Shown: one piece after another, positions 56,341 through 64,000 of the stretch | Layout of the letters: every line of letters begins with the position of its first letter | Position numbering within the stretch: the first letter of the stretch is position 1 | Origin: Rhizopus arrhizus | Lineage: Eukaryota > Mucoromycota > Mucoromycetes > Mucorales > Rhizopodaceae | Assembly: GCA_024220505.1 (NCBI GenBank) | Contig: JAKZZE010000012.1 | Coordinates: 620,001 to 684,000 of the forward strand | Length of the DNA: 64,000 bases | Direction: 5' to 3' | Translations under genes and position numbers: made by a program | Notes under the pieces: model-generated | Told to the model about the DNA's origin: nothing | The model's input: only the letters and a program-made list of their open reading frames with translations | Databases searched by the model: none

Positions 56341-57680
56341 TTAAAGCAGCAAGTTGATTTCATCCAACTCTATTTCACCACCAAAAGCCCAAGCGATACT
56401 CTCTTCAGTTATATTTTCTTTTTTGATGAAGTCAGGAACAGGCAACGAGCATTTTCTTTGTATACGAGGAAGAAATTGGATGCTGCTATTTCCAGTTCTT
56501 TGCCTCTTTGCCTTGTCACTTGCTATCTGATCATCCAACAGCTTAAAAAATTCGGTACACTGAATATTGGATAATTAGTTGATTACGCTTAAAGAGATAT
56601 TAATCAGACTTACTGCAGGTGATCTGTACTTTGGTACGCGAACTTCAAAATAATCAACTGTTTCCTTACACAAGACAGACATGCGTTCCTTTTCAGTAAA
56701 AGAAGTTATTCTATCTGGATTTTGCTCCAGAAGAATTTCCTCCACCTTGTCGATTGTATCATTGTTGTACATGTCTTCTTCTTCAGACATGTATTGCTGT
56801 TGAAGCAAATACTCACAGTTTGGATAACTTTCGTAAACGCCTTGATCCTTGTACTGCTCGTATATAGCCTTACGAGCTCTTGTTTTCTAAAAAACAAAGT
56901 TAGTTATGCGATTACAATATTTTATGTGGCACTTACAGCGCTTCTACGGGTGACTTTTGCTGCTTTTCGTTTTCTTATGAATTCTTCAACTGGATCTTCC
57001 TCCTCACCCGTGGATATTCCCGCCTTCTTTGTATAATATTGGCGCTCGAGGTACTTGCGCAAATCGCGGTTGTTGGTATTTTTAAATGAATAATGGCTAT
57101 TCACATAATCCTGCAGTAATTTAAATACTCTTTGATTTTCAGCAGACTTCAGAGGCTTTTCAAGAACATATTGAGATGTCTGGGGTAGGTTGTTGTAGTG
57201 ATTTCTCACAGCATCCTATATTTCAGAGAAAAGCGATTAGTATATTTGTTTAAAATTGAATTTTAATGTTCTTACTTTGACAGCAGTAGCAATCGGCTTT
57301 GCGCCTTTGCCTGATTCTGCTTCAAGCTCATCGTATGCTTCTTTGAGCTTGCTGTATGCTACTTGCAAGGCCCGCTTTTCCTCTTGCTCTTTTCGAAGCA
57401 TCTCTTTCAAACCATCATTTTCTTTTCTTAGCTCCATATAAATGGAAAAAGAAAGAGATACTTCATCAGTCTCCATGTCTTCGGCTTCACGCATTCGCTT
57501 CTGAACATGAGTCATGGGAGGAAAGCCAGGCCTAGGATAGGCAAAGCTATCAGGAATGGCATCGCTTGAAGCAAGCTCAGGAGCAACATCACGAGAAGGA
57601 ACAGCGATTGGTTGCCCAACAAAGTTAGAGCCACGAGCATTGGCAGGAGCAGGGTTGAATTGAATACCACGATCAGACAT
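56341..57680 (-). CDS. Four-exon gene, unrecognised 391-aa coiled-coil protein
   Basis: Exons 57680-57276, 57215-56937, 56886-56614 and 56559-56341; introns of 60, 50 and 53 bp. All splice in phase 0 with GTAAG donors and ATAG, TTTAG or TTCAG acceptors. Start at MSDRGIQFNP, stop TAA at 56341-56343. Residues 1-75 are Pro/Ala-rich and probably disordered. About 78-122 is a Glu/Lys-rich coiled coil (MELRKENDGLKEMLRKEQEE). Exon 2 ends with a basic cluster (FIRKRKAAKVTRRSA) that could be a nuclear signal. The second half contains an acidic patch (MSEEEDMYNN) and a DFIKKENITEESIAWAFGG tail. I do not recognise the family. A nuclear, possibly DNA-linked role is only a guess from charge. This is the one gene in the window that looks like ordinary host coding sequence. 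Confidence 0.8.
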
Positions 57681-57975
57681 ATTGTTATAAGGGTAATTTG
57701 AAATAAAGATAAGTGAGCTTGGCATCAAAATTGAATCTTTCTTAAATATCATCGAGTTTACAATGAAACTCAGTCTTAGTATAGCAAAAAAAAAAAATAT
57801 AAAAAGATTTCCTTTTCGAAATTTTGTTCCTTTTTTTTTCTTTCTGTTCAGCAATTTCCTTTTTCAACATCGCTCCGGTTATCGCAAGGTAAGTAAAAAA
57901 AAAAAAAGAAAAAGAAAAAGAAAAAAAGAAAACTTTAGTTCTAACATGCTGTAGTAGACATTCATACATGTATCC
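57681..57975. other. Divergent intergenic region with homopolymer runs
   Basis: Putative promoter of the 391-aa gene. Holds A-rich and AAAAAG-type runs at 57785-57800 and 57896-57930. No other signal seen. Confidence 0.4.
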
Positions 57976-58326
57976 ATGGCTGCTGTAGTTCCTTTAGTTT
58001 GTATATCTGCTCAAAAGGTAAATACATTCATATCTTTCAGTAATCTTTATTAAAAGTAAAATTAGATTCCTTTAGTTCGTGGCTGAAGCTTTATGGATGT
58101 CTTGGCATCCTGTTTTGTTAGTAAAAGAGCTTTAAGGTAAATAAATCAAGTATATCATGGTTTACTTTTATTAATATTTTATTTTATACAATTTTAGATG
58201 CTTTGGCTTCTGTTGTTCCATGTTGTCTATAACCTCCTATAGCTTTGGATCCTTTTTACTACTGGCGCGCTTTTCTTTATGGGTTTTATTTACTACGCTC
58301 TTTTGTTTGCTGCTTCTATGGTCAAG
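57976..58326 (+). pseudogene. Possible fragment of a small membrane-protein gene
   Basis: A speculative spliced reading: exon 57976-58017 (MAAVVPLVCISAQK), exon 58076-58120 (FVAEALWMSWHPVLL), exon 58198-58326, all phase 0, with a GTAAGTG donor at 58327. The last exon is strongly hydrophobic (LWILFTTGALFFMGFIYYAL), like a membrane segment, but has an in-frame TAG at 58240-58242. No continuation was found to the right, where the LINE lies. It could be a 5' gene fragment truncated by rearrangement, or chance. Confidence 0.25.
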
Positions 58327-58936
58327 GTAAGTGTATTTTCCTTTTTTTTTGCATCTACCGTTTAAATTTTTATATTTAATCGTTTCCATGGATCCCCTGC
58401 TCGCTTTCCCTCCTTCCCCTACCCTTTTGTAATACTGGAATGAACCAATAATATATAATCAATATGGCAATAAAGCCCAAAAATAAATGAATAAAACTAC
58501 ATTTTTGACCAATAATACCGTGTTTTAAGCCTATTTTATTTCCCAATATAAATCATCCAAAGCTAAATATAGCCATAATAAGCCAATAAGGAAGCATTGT
58601 TAAAGAGCAACAGACGAATAAGGAAGCATTAGGAAAAGGTAACAAGCCAATAAAGAAGTGGTATTAAAGAGAAACGCAAGCATGTAAGGTCCAATAGAAA
58701 GGCATCATGCTTGTGTTTCATCGTTAAAAGAATAATGAAGCGGCGCGTTGCCAAACAGTGATACTTGGTTATCGCACTGAAATAGTTAACATTCAACGTA
58801 AACTGGTTCAACTTGGCATACTGCAATAACGCTGCATTAAATATGATAAATCCCGATTAACTGAGGTATATCTGAGGGCTATCATACTTTGTAAATAACA
58901 ATTATGTGCAGTGCATCCGTTCACACTTCTTTAAAG
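58327..58936. other. Intergenic DNA and probable LINE 5' region
   Basis: No gene. Imperfect repeats of AATAAGGAAGCATT occur at 58575-58640. The 5' end of the LINE is not visible as a sharp boundary. Confidence 0.4.
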
Positions 58937-59198
58937 AAAAACAAAGCAATCCATCATTAGTTCAATCAATCCATCCAAGATAAACAACAAAAAACAACTC
59001 TCACCTTCTAAGATCGAAATTCCATCGAGAAATCCAACAAATACTCCTTTAGACAGTCAGAAGAACAGCAACAACAAAAGACAAACTTCCCCTGACCCTG
59101 AACCTTCTGCCGCCACTAAACGCACCCTCGCAGATCGTTCTCCGCCCTTCTTACCTATTGATATTGATCGTCACCCAACCGGCAAGCCAAAGTACAAC

Positions 59199-60269
59199 AT
59201 GGACATAGCCAATATTACCAACCCTACTACCACCACCACCACACTGACAAGCGAGCCAGATTTTCATTTTGGCCCTGCCATTGCTCCTACCGCGCCTGCC
59301 CTCTCACTTAATGGGCCTCTTGACTTTGGTATCCTCCCTGGCATGCCCGATTGGTTTCAACCGATCATGGCCATGATTACAAGCCAAGGTCAACGCCTTG
59401 CACACCTGGAAGCTCTGACCAAAGAGAACCAGGACCTAAGAACTGACCTTGAGGCGGCTCATCGCCGCATCAAAGAGCTGGAGACTCTTAATACTACACT
59501 CCCTGCAGCACCCAAAACTGCAGCAACTAACAAGCCTGCTGGATCTGAGGCCTCCAAGTGGAAGTCACCTCCCACTCCTACCCCCACTCCTGCACCTACC
59601 TCTTCCTCGTTCGCTTCTGCTGCTCGTAAGGGTATGCGTATCACGCAGCCATCCAAGCCCAAGGCTACTAACCGCACACGAAAGGCACCTTCCAAACGCC
59701 AACTTCAGGTCGCTGCCCGTACCTTTGCTCCTCCTCCTGCAAATAACGGGTTCCAATACCTTTACCTTCCTTGTCGCTTCAGGGAGTCTATCACCAACGT
59801 TCGCAAGAAGGTAGGTATGCTTGGCCTGGAGAACTGGCGTATCCTCGACGTCTACCACCCTACCACCCGCGTGGTAGCACTCCTAGTCCACAACGAATAC
59901 GCTTCGACTGCCACCAATAAGCTTGATACAGCTGGTATTAAGTTAATCAACGATTTTGATCCTCGCGATCCCACCAACCTACGCGATGCCAAATACAAAG
60001 ACCTCTCAGAAAATGAGAAACAACAAAAGATGGTGCAGATCCACACCTCTCACCTCCTCACCGCCCTGGATCGTATGCGCCCTACTGTGCGCTCAGCTGT
60101 GGCTCGTGATTTCATTGCCAAGCAATGGATCACTACTCAAGCCTTTGCTGACCATATCAAGACAGCCACCCTCACTCCTGTACAAGCTACTCCTGTTGAT
60201 ACCGACATGGACGAAGCACCTCAACCTGTTCCTGCTGGTAATGGCGAACCAGACATTGAACAGTTATGA
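59199..60269 (+). CDS. LINE ORF1 protein (356 aa)
   Basis: Presumed RNA-binding partner of the LINE ribonucleoprotein. Starts MDIANITNPT. A heptad-like segment near residues 60-100 (LAHLEALTKENQDLRTDLEA) suggests a coiled coil for oligomerisation. A Pro/Thr/Ala/Ser-rich, then Lys/Arg-rich middle (KPKATNRTRKAPSKRQLQ) suits RNA binding. The second half has a folded-looking region (FQYLYLPCRFRESITNVRKK). No CCHC knuckle is seen. The first in-frame ATG is used, yet the frame is open without a stop for about 87 codons upstream (from about 58937), so a longer or non-ATG start is possible. The stop overlaps the ORF2 start. Confidence 0.82.
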   Translation: MDIANITNPTTTTTTLTSEPDFHFGPAIAPTAPALSLNGPLDFGILPGMPDWFQPIMAMITSQGQRLAHLEALTKENQDLRTDLEAAHRRIKELETLNTTLPAAPKTAATNKPAGSEASKWKSPPTPTPTPAPTSSSFASAARKGMRITQPSKPKATNRTRKAPSKRQLQVAARTFAPPPANNGFQYLYLPCRFRESITNVRKKVGMLGLENWRILDVYHPTTRVVALLVHNEYASTATNKLDTAGIKLINDFDPRDPTNLRDAKYKDLSENEKQQKMVQIHTSHLLTALDRMRPTVRSAVARDFIAKQWITTQAFADHIKTATLTPVQATPVDTDMDEAPQPVPAGNGEPDIEQL

Positions 60270-63200
60270 GTCAGGTAAACAACAATAATAATAACATATA
60301 CCCCCCTTCCACTCCTTCAAATACAACAACAAACAAGATTACTATGTCCTTATGGAACTCCAATGGTTGTGGTCGCCACACCATTGAAGCTGTTACTAAC
60401 GCCCTCCCTCCTACAGATCTACTCTTCCTTACTGAAACGTGGCTTCTGCCACCGTTGAAGTTCCTTACAAATTGGAAGCAGTATCACACTTATGCAATAC
60501 CAGTTGACAACGCTTTTCGTGGTGAAATGGGTATCAGCCTCTTAGTCCACCCGGATTGCCCTCATCAAGTCACTCATTTTCCCTCCTCCTCTCCTTATGT
60601 CCTCTCTGTTCAAGTCTCAAACCTGCTGATTCACTGTGTATACCTGCCTCCGGCACTATCAGTTGATGAAGCAATTGCAGTACTTGACAGTTTACCCGTT
60701 CAATCTCACCCCTCACAACACAACACCATCATCTGCGGTGACTTTAATGCAAGACATCGTGACTGGTTAGGTGATCATCGAACATCAACAAGAGGAAATG
60801 CCTTACACAGCTGGGTAGTTGAAAATGGCCTCACTTGCTGGAACACTGAACTCGCTTACGGTATTCCCACTTATAATGCTCACACGCGGTTCAGTAGTCT
60901 TACAGGTAACCATTATCGCAGTATCATTGACCTCTTTCTTAGCACTCAAGAGCTCCACAATGCACATCTGAGGGTCCATGACGATCTTTCTCTCGGGTCT
61001 GATCACAGTCCTCTGACTCTCTCTTGTCTTGTGCCTCCTCCACCTACTCTACCTAACCATCCTCGACTACTCTGGAACCTAAGTAGACTATCCGAACATG
61101 ATTGTACCTATGTGCAATTATTCAAGGATAAGATACGACCGTTCCTTCAGTTGCTTCAAGAATATACCTTTACAGATGGTGTCTACACCTCTGTACGTCC
61201 CGATCTTGATGCACTGACTCTTCAGTTCAATGAGATTATCCAGTCTAGTTTGGATCAGTCCGTTGGCCGCAAGAGCCCCAAAAGTCGTCACCATGCTTGG
61301 TTCTGGACAGCCGACCTGCAGGCCGCGTTTGACCATCGCGAGTCTTGTAGACGTGCTTGGAAAAGAGCCTCTGGTCCCAGCAAAGCAGCAAGATGGACTG
61401 ACTATACTTTGGCATGCTTGCGGTACAAGTCAGAGCTTCGTCGTCGACGTCGTTTTACTTGGAAACAGTTTTGTCACAAGTTGTCATCTGGTCCTCTTGC
61501 TGATACTAACTCTATTGTCAGTAGAATTCGGCGCAACCGAGTGATCCAACCACAATTCTCTCATCCAGAAGGTCCTCGTGTTGCTGCCACAGTCATGGCG
61601 AGACATCTTCAACAGGTGTTCTCTGGTGCAAATCTGCCTGACACTCGATACCCTGCCCCTCCCATTCCTGACGGTCCTCATCCCATTGATGAAGCCAGCT
61701 GTCCATTCTCGACCAGTACCGTACACCATGCTTTGTTGAAACGTCTTTCGAGACGCAAAGCCCCTGGTGTAGATCACATCCGTACTGAAATGCTGTTGCC
61801 GATCGTGGATGAGGTCGTCCCTGTCATCACCCTTCTCTTTCAACTCTGTTGGAAGTGGTCAGTTATTCCTTCTGACTGGCGTACTGCCCAGGTAGTTCCT
61901 ATCTACAAAAAAGGAGATGCCTTAGACCCAGGTAACTATCGACCTATCTCTCTTACCTCGATCATGCGTAAGCTGCTTGAGCTCTGTCTACAAACCGAGC
62001 TTGAATCTACTGCTCCTCCTCTGGATCCTGTACAGGGCGGTTTCCGCCATCATAGAAGTGCGCTCGATCAGGCTCTGTGTCTGCATGAGTTGTGTCGTCA
62101 ACACACTATCGACCACTCTGGCGAGCCTCCTGTACTTGCATTCCTAGACATCAAGTCTGCATATGATACCGTTGACCGTGCTATCGTGTGGCGTGCCCTC
62201 GAGACGCATGTGTCTGAACCCATGCTTGGTATCTTGCAATGCCTATTTGACCAGGTAAGTATCCAAGTACTACTCGGTGGTTACTCCTCTCCCTCCTTTT
62301 GGCCTCGTACCGGTGTATTACAAGGTTCAATCCTCTCTCCTTTCCTTTATTCCATATACATCAACACCCTGCCAGCGGCTCTTCGTGATGTCCGTCTGCC
62401 CGTCTCAGCTCGGTATTACAGCTCTATGCCCCAACGTGAGTTCGGTGGCCTCTGGATCAACTGCTTACTGTATGCTGATGATGTGGTTCTCATTGCAGCT
62501 CCTGAGGTTATGCCAAGGTTGCTCATGAGAGCAGAGGATCACTCGCGCTCCCTTGGATACAGGTGGAATCCTGCCAAGTGTGTTGTGCTCAACTGCCCTA
62601 GCGACCATGGAGGACGTCGAATGAAGCTCTACGGGTCTCCCATACCCAAGGAACCTTCGTTCTCTTATCTTGGCGTTCCTTTTAGTCCACAGGGAAAGAT
62701 ATCTACTGACCTATTAATTCGTAGGAATACAGCTTCTGCTTTGGCAGCTATGCGGTACACTCTGATGCCTATTGGTATCCGATCACCAAACTTTTCTCGT
62801 CTTACGGCCAGCCGTCTCTATGCAACGTTCATTAGATCAAAGTTTGAGTACGGTTTATGCCTATGTACCTTTACAATCAAGCAAATCGCCCTTTTAGAAA
62901 AAGCTCAAGACCAGTGTCTCCGTATGGCTTTCGGTGGTCATCGTACCGCCTCAACCACTGTCTTCAAACACTTGGTCAACCTGCCCTCTATGAAAGAACG
63001 TTCAACCACCTTGGTGTTCAAGTTCATCCTACGAGTCCACTTCCTCCCTGAAGATACACTCCTTTCGATACTTCGTTCATTCATCAATGATCTTCCACCC
63101 ACCACTCGTACACGTTTCCGTTGGCCGACCTTATTGACGTCAAACTCGATATGGTCCAACCCAGCGTTAACTGAAAATCATGCTTCAACAGCTGACAAAA

Positions 63201-63763
63201 TCAACTATCTCTCTTCTCCTGCCTCTGTTCGCCGTACTGTTGTTGCCTATCGCACGCAAGTCCTTACAAGCATTTATCGAAAACCAAAACCTCCTGTCCT
63301 CCTGTCTGCCTGTCGGCCATACCTGGGTATTGACCCCATCCTCACTTTGCCCATGTCGACATATGATCGCAGTCGCCTTGTTCGATGGCGTATGGGGTGG
63401 CTCCCTGGTCGTCCTAAAGCCTGCCGCTGCGGTCATACACATGCTTCCAGAGCGCATCTGCTGAACTGCCTCCGGGTAGCGACGCGTTTAGATGTTGCAA
63501 TCAATACAAGGCCGAATCCACTCGATTACGTGCTCAACCAACTACCAAGAAAAATTCCTTCCACTCCTTCTTCCCTCTTATTCTCTCGTTGGTCGTCTTG
63601 GTGGCCAACTATATGCCAAATTATGCTGGAAATCGAACAAATATGCAAGCCTGAAGGAGAATACGCTACTGAAGCAGCAGACGTTTCCGGCAAAATACTT
63701 TTAGACAAACTACAGCCAGTTTCTACTGAGTCTTCATCTCTACTCATTTCACCATTAGATTAA
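60266..63763 (+). CDS. LINE ORF2: APE endonuclease and reverse transcriptase (1165 aa)
   Basis: The enzyme for target-primed reverse transcription. Residues about 25-255 form an exonuclease-endonuclease-phosphatase domain: LWNSNGCGRH, FLTETWL, ICGDFNARH (near 157), SIIDLFLS and GSDHSPL (near 244). RT follows: RRKAPGVDHIRTEML, VVPIYKKGDALDPGNYRPIS, QGGFRHHRSALDQ, AFLDIKSAYDTVDR, GVLQGSILSPFLY and the catalytic LLYADDVVLIA (YADD near 735-738). A Cys/His cluster near the end (CRCGHTHASRAHLLNC) is the usual C-terminal zinc motif. No RNase H domain is visible. The ORF is uninterrupted, so the element may be active. APE-type LINE is certain; the clade is not assigned. Confidence 0.95.
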   Translation: MSQVNNNNNNIYPPSTPSNTTTNKITMSLWNSNGCGRHTIEAVTNALPPTDLLFLTETWLLPPLKFLTNWKQYHTYAIPVDNAFRGEMGISLLVHPDCPHQVTHFPSSSPYVLSVQVSNLLIHCVYLPPALSVDEAIAVLDSLPVQSHPSQHNTIICGDFNARHRDWLGDHRTSTRGNALHSWVVENGLTCWNTELAYGIPTYNAHTRFSSLTGNHYRSIIDLFLSTQELHNAHLRVHDDLSLGSDHSPLTLSCLVPPPPTLPNHPRLLWNLSRLSEHDCTYVQLFKDKIRPFLQLLQEYTFTDGVYTSVRPDLDALTLQFNEIIQSSLDQSVGRKSPKSRHHAWFWTADLQAAFDHRESCRRAWKRASGPSKAARWTDYTLACLRYKSELRRRRRFTWKQFCHKLSSGPLADTNSIVSRIRRNRVIQPQFSHPEGPRVAATVMARHLQQVFSGANLPDTRYPAPPIPDGPHPIDEASCPFSTSTVHHALLKRLSRRKAPGVDHIRTEMLLPIVDEVVPVITLLFQLCWKWSVIPSDWRTAQVVPIYKKGDALDPGNYRPISLTSIMRKLLELCLQTELESTAPPLDPVQGGFRHHRSALDQALCLHELCRQHTIDHSGEPPVLAFLDIKSAYDTVDRAIVWRALETHVSEPMLGILQCLFDQVSIQVLLGGYSSPSFWPRTGVLQGSILSPFLYSIYINTLPAALRDVRLPVSARYYSSMPQREFGGLWINCLLYADDVVLIAAPEVMPRLLMRAEDHSRSLGYRWNPAKCVVLNCPSDHGGRRMKLYGSPIPKEPSFSYLGVPFSPQGKISTDLLIRRNTASALAAMRYTLMPIGIRSPNFSRLTASRLYATFIRSKFEYGLCLCTFTIKQIALLEKAQDQCLRMAFGGHRTASTTVFKHLVNLPSMKERSTTLVFKFILRVHFLPEDTLLSILRSFINDLPPTTRTRFRWPTLLTSNSIWSNPALTENHASTADKINYLSSPASVRRTVVAYRTQVLTSIYRKPKPPVLLSACRPYLGIDPILTLPMSTYDRSRLVRWRMGWLPGRPKACRCGHTHASRAHLLNCLRVATRLDVAINTRPNPLDYVLNQLPRKIPSTPSSLLFSRWSSWWPTICQIMLEIEQICKPEGEYATEAADVSGKILLDKLQPVSTESSSLLISPLD

Positions 63764-64000
63764 CGCATATCCAATATATTAAAAGCATAAAAAGTAAAAA
63801 GTAAAATAAAAAGAAAAAGAAAAAGAAAAAAAAAAAGAGAAAAAGTAAAAAAAAGAAAAAGTAAAAAAAAAGAAAAAAGAAAAAAATACCAAACAAAAAT
63901 ATATTTTATTCCTACTCTAGACCACTCGGCCTTATTCCTCCTCCGCCCAGTCTTCGACTGCTGGCTCCCTTTTGTATAGCATCAAAAAAAAAAAAAAAAA
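63764..64000 (+). repeat. LINE 3' UTR and poly(A) tail
   Basis: A purine-rich low-complexity stretch (AAAAAGTAAAA-type, about 63780-63890), then a GC-rich segment (CGGCCTTATTCCTCCTCCGC) and at least 16 A at the window end. The terminal A run is the expected 3' end of a reverse-transcribed LINE copy. Confidence 0.8.

Larger units (their letters stand above)
58937..64000 (+). mobile_element. Non-LTR retrotransposon (LINE), near complete
   Basis: Two ORFs in tandem with a 4-base overlap, an APE-type endonuclease and reverse transcriptase in ORF2, a purine-rich 3' UTR and a terminal A run reaching the window end. The left limit given is where the ORF1 frame becomes open; the true 5' end may be further left. 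The visibly higher GC content separates it from its AT-rich surroundings. Confidence 0.88.

Noticed and set aside
58629..58826. 65-aa minus-strand frame upstream of the LINE
   Set aside because: No motif, no splice context, AT-rich and overlapping short imperfect repeats.

Overview
The window reads as a repeat-dominated stretch of a fungal nuclear genome, most likely an early-diverging fungus of the Mucoromycota type. This is an inference. It rests on the very short GT-AG introns (50, 53 and 60 bp), the AT-rich intergenic DNA, a eukaryotic tRNA-Thr(AGU) gene, and the mix of Ty3/gypsy elements, a chromodomain Ty3/gypsy element (chromovirus), Tc1/mariner transposons and an APE-type LINE. Nothing bacterial, no CRISPR array and no rRNA is visible.

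Layout. (a) 1-2275: the 3' end of a plus-strand Ty3/gypsy element (integrase C-terminus with GPY/F motif, polypurine tract, start of its 3' LTR). Its coding end is split by a 1.63-kb non-autonomous Tc1-like element (339-1968). (b) 2276-49542: three head-to-tail copies of a ~15.57-kb unit arranged LTR-internal-LTR-internal-LTR-internal-LTR. The host is a minus-strand Ty3/gypsy element: gag, a putative -1 frameshift site, then pol, then an extra 258-aa ORF. Each internal region holds the same nested insertions: a Tc1-like transposon in the gag-pol junction region, a complete chromovirus inside the Tc1 transposase gene (TSD CAGTA), a solo LTR in RNase H (TSD GTGTT), and a second solo LTR where the integrase core should be. 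(c) 49586-54880: relics of related LTRs, several in tandem, one broken by a decayed second Tc1-like element (49939-51577), ending 45 bp from the tRNA-Thr gene (54926-54998). (d) 56341-57680: the only ordinary protein gene, four exons, 391 aa, not recognised. A small doubtful gene fragment lies at 57976-58326. (e) about 58937-64000: a LINE with ORF1 and ORF2 overlapping by ATGA and ending in a poly(A) tail at the window edge.

How the parts relate. The nesting gives an order of events: host gypsy first, then solo LTRs and Tc1 into it, then the chromovirus into Tc1, then triplication of the whole. The two inner LTRs of the array are hybrids of the outer two, as LTR-LTR recombination (unequal crossover or a one-LTR circle) predicts. 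Three features are the least ordinary: the array itself, a hairpin plus primer-binding-site-like box kept in otherwise diverged LTRs, and the accessory ORF of the host element. Copies 1 and 2 carry many private single-base homopolymer indels. These look partly like unpolished long-read consensus, so individual reading-frame breaks there should be treated with caution.
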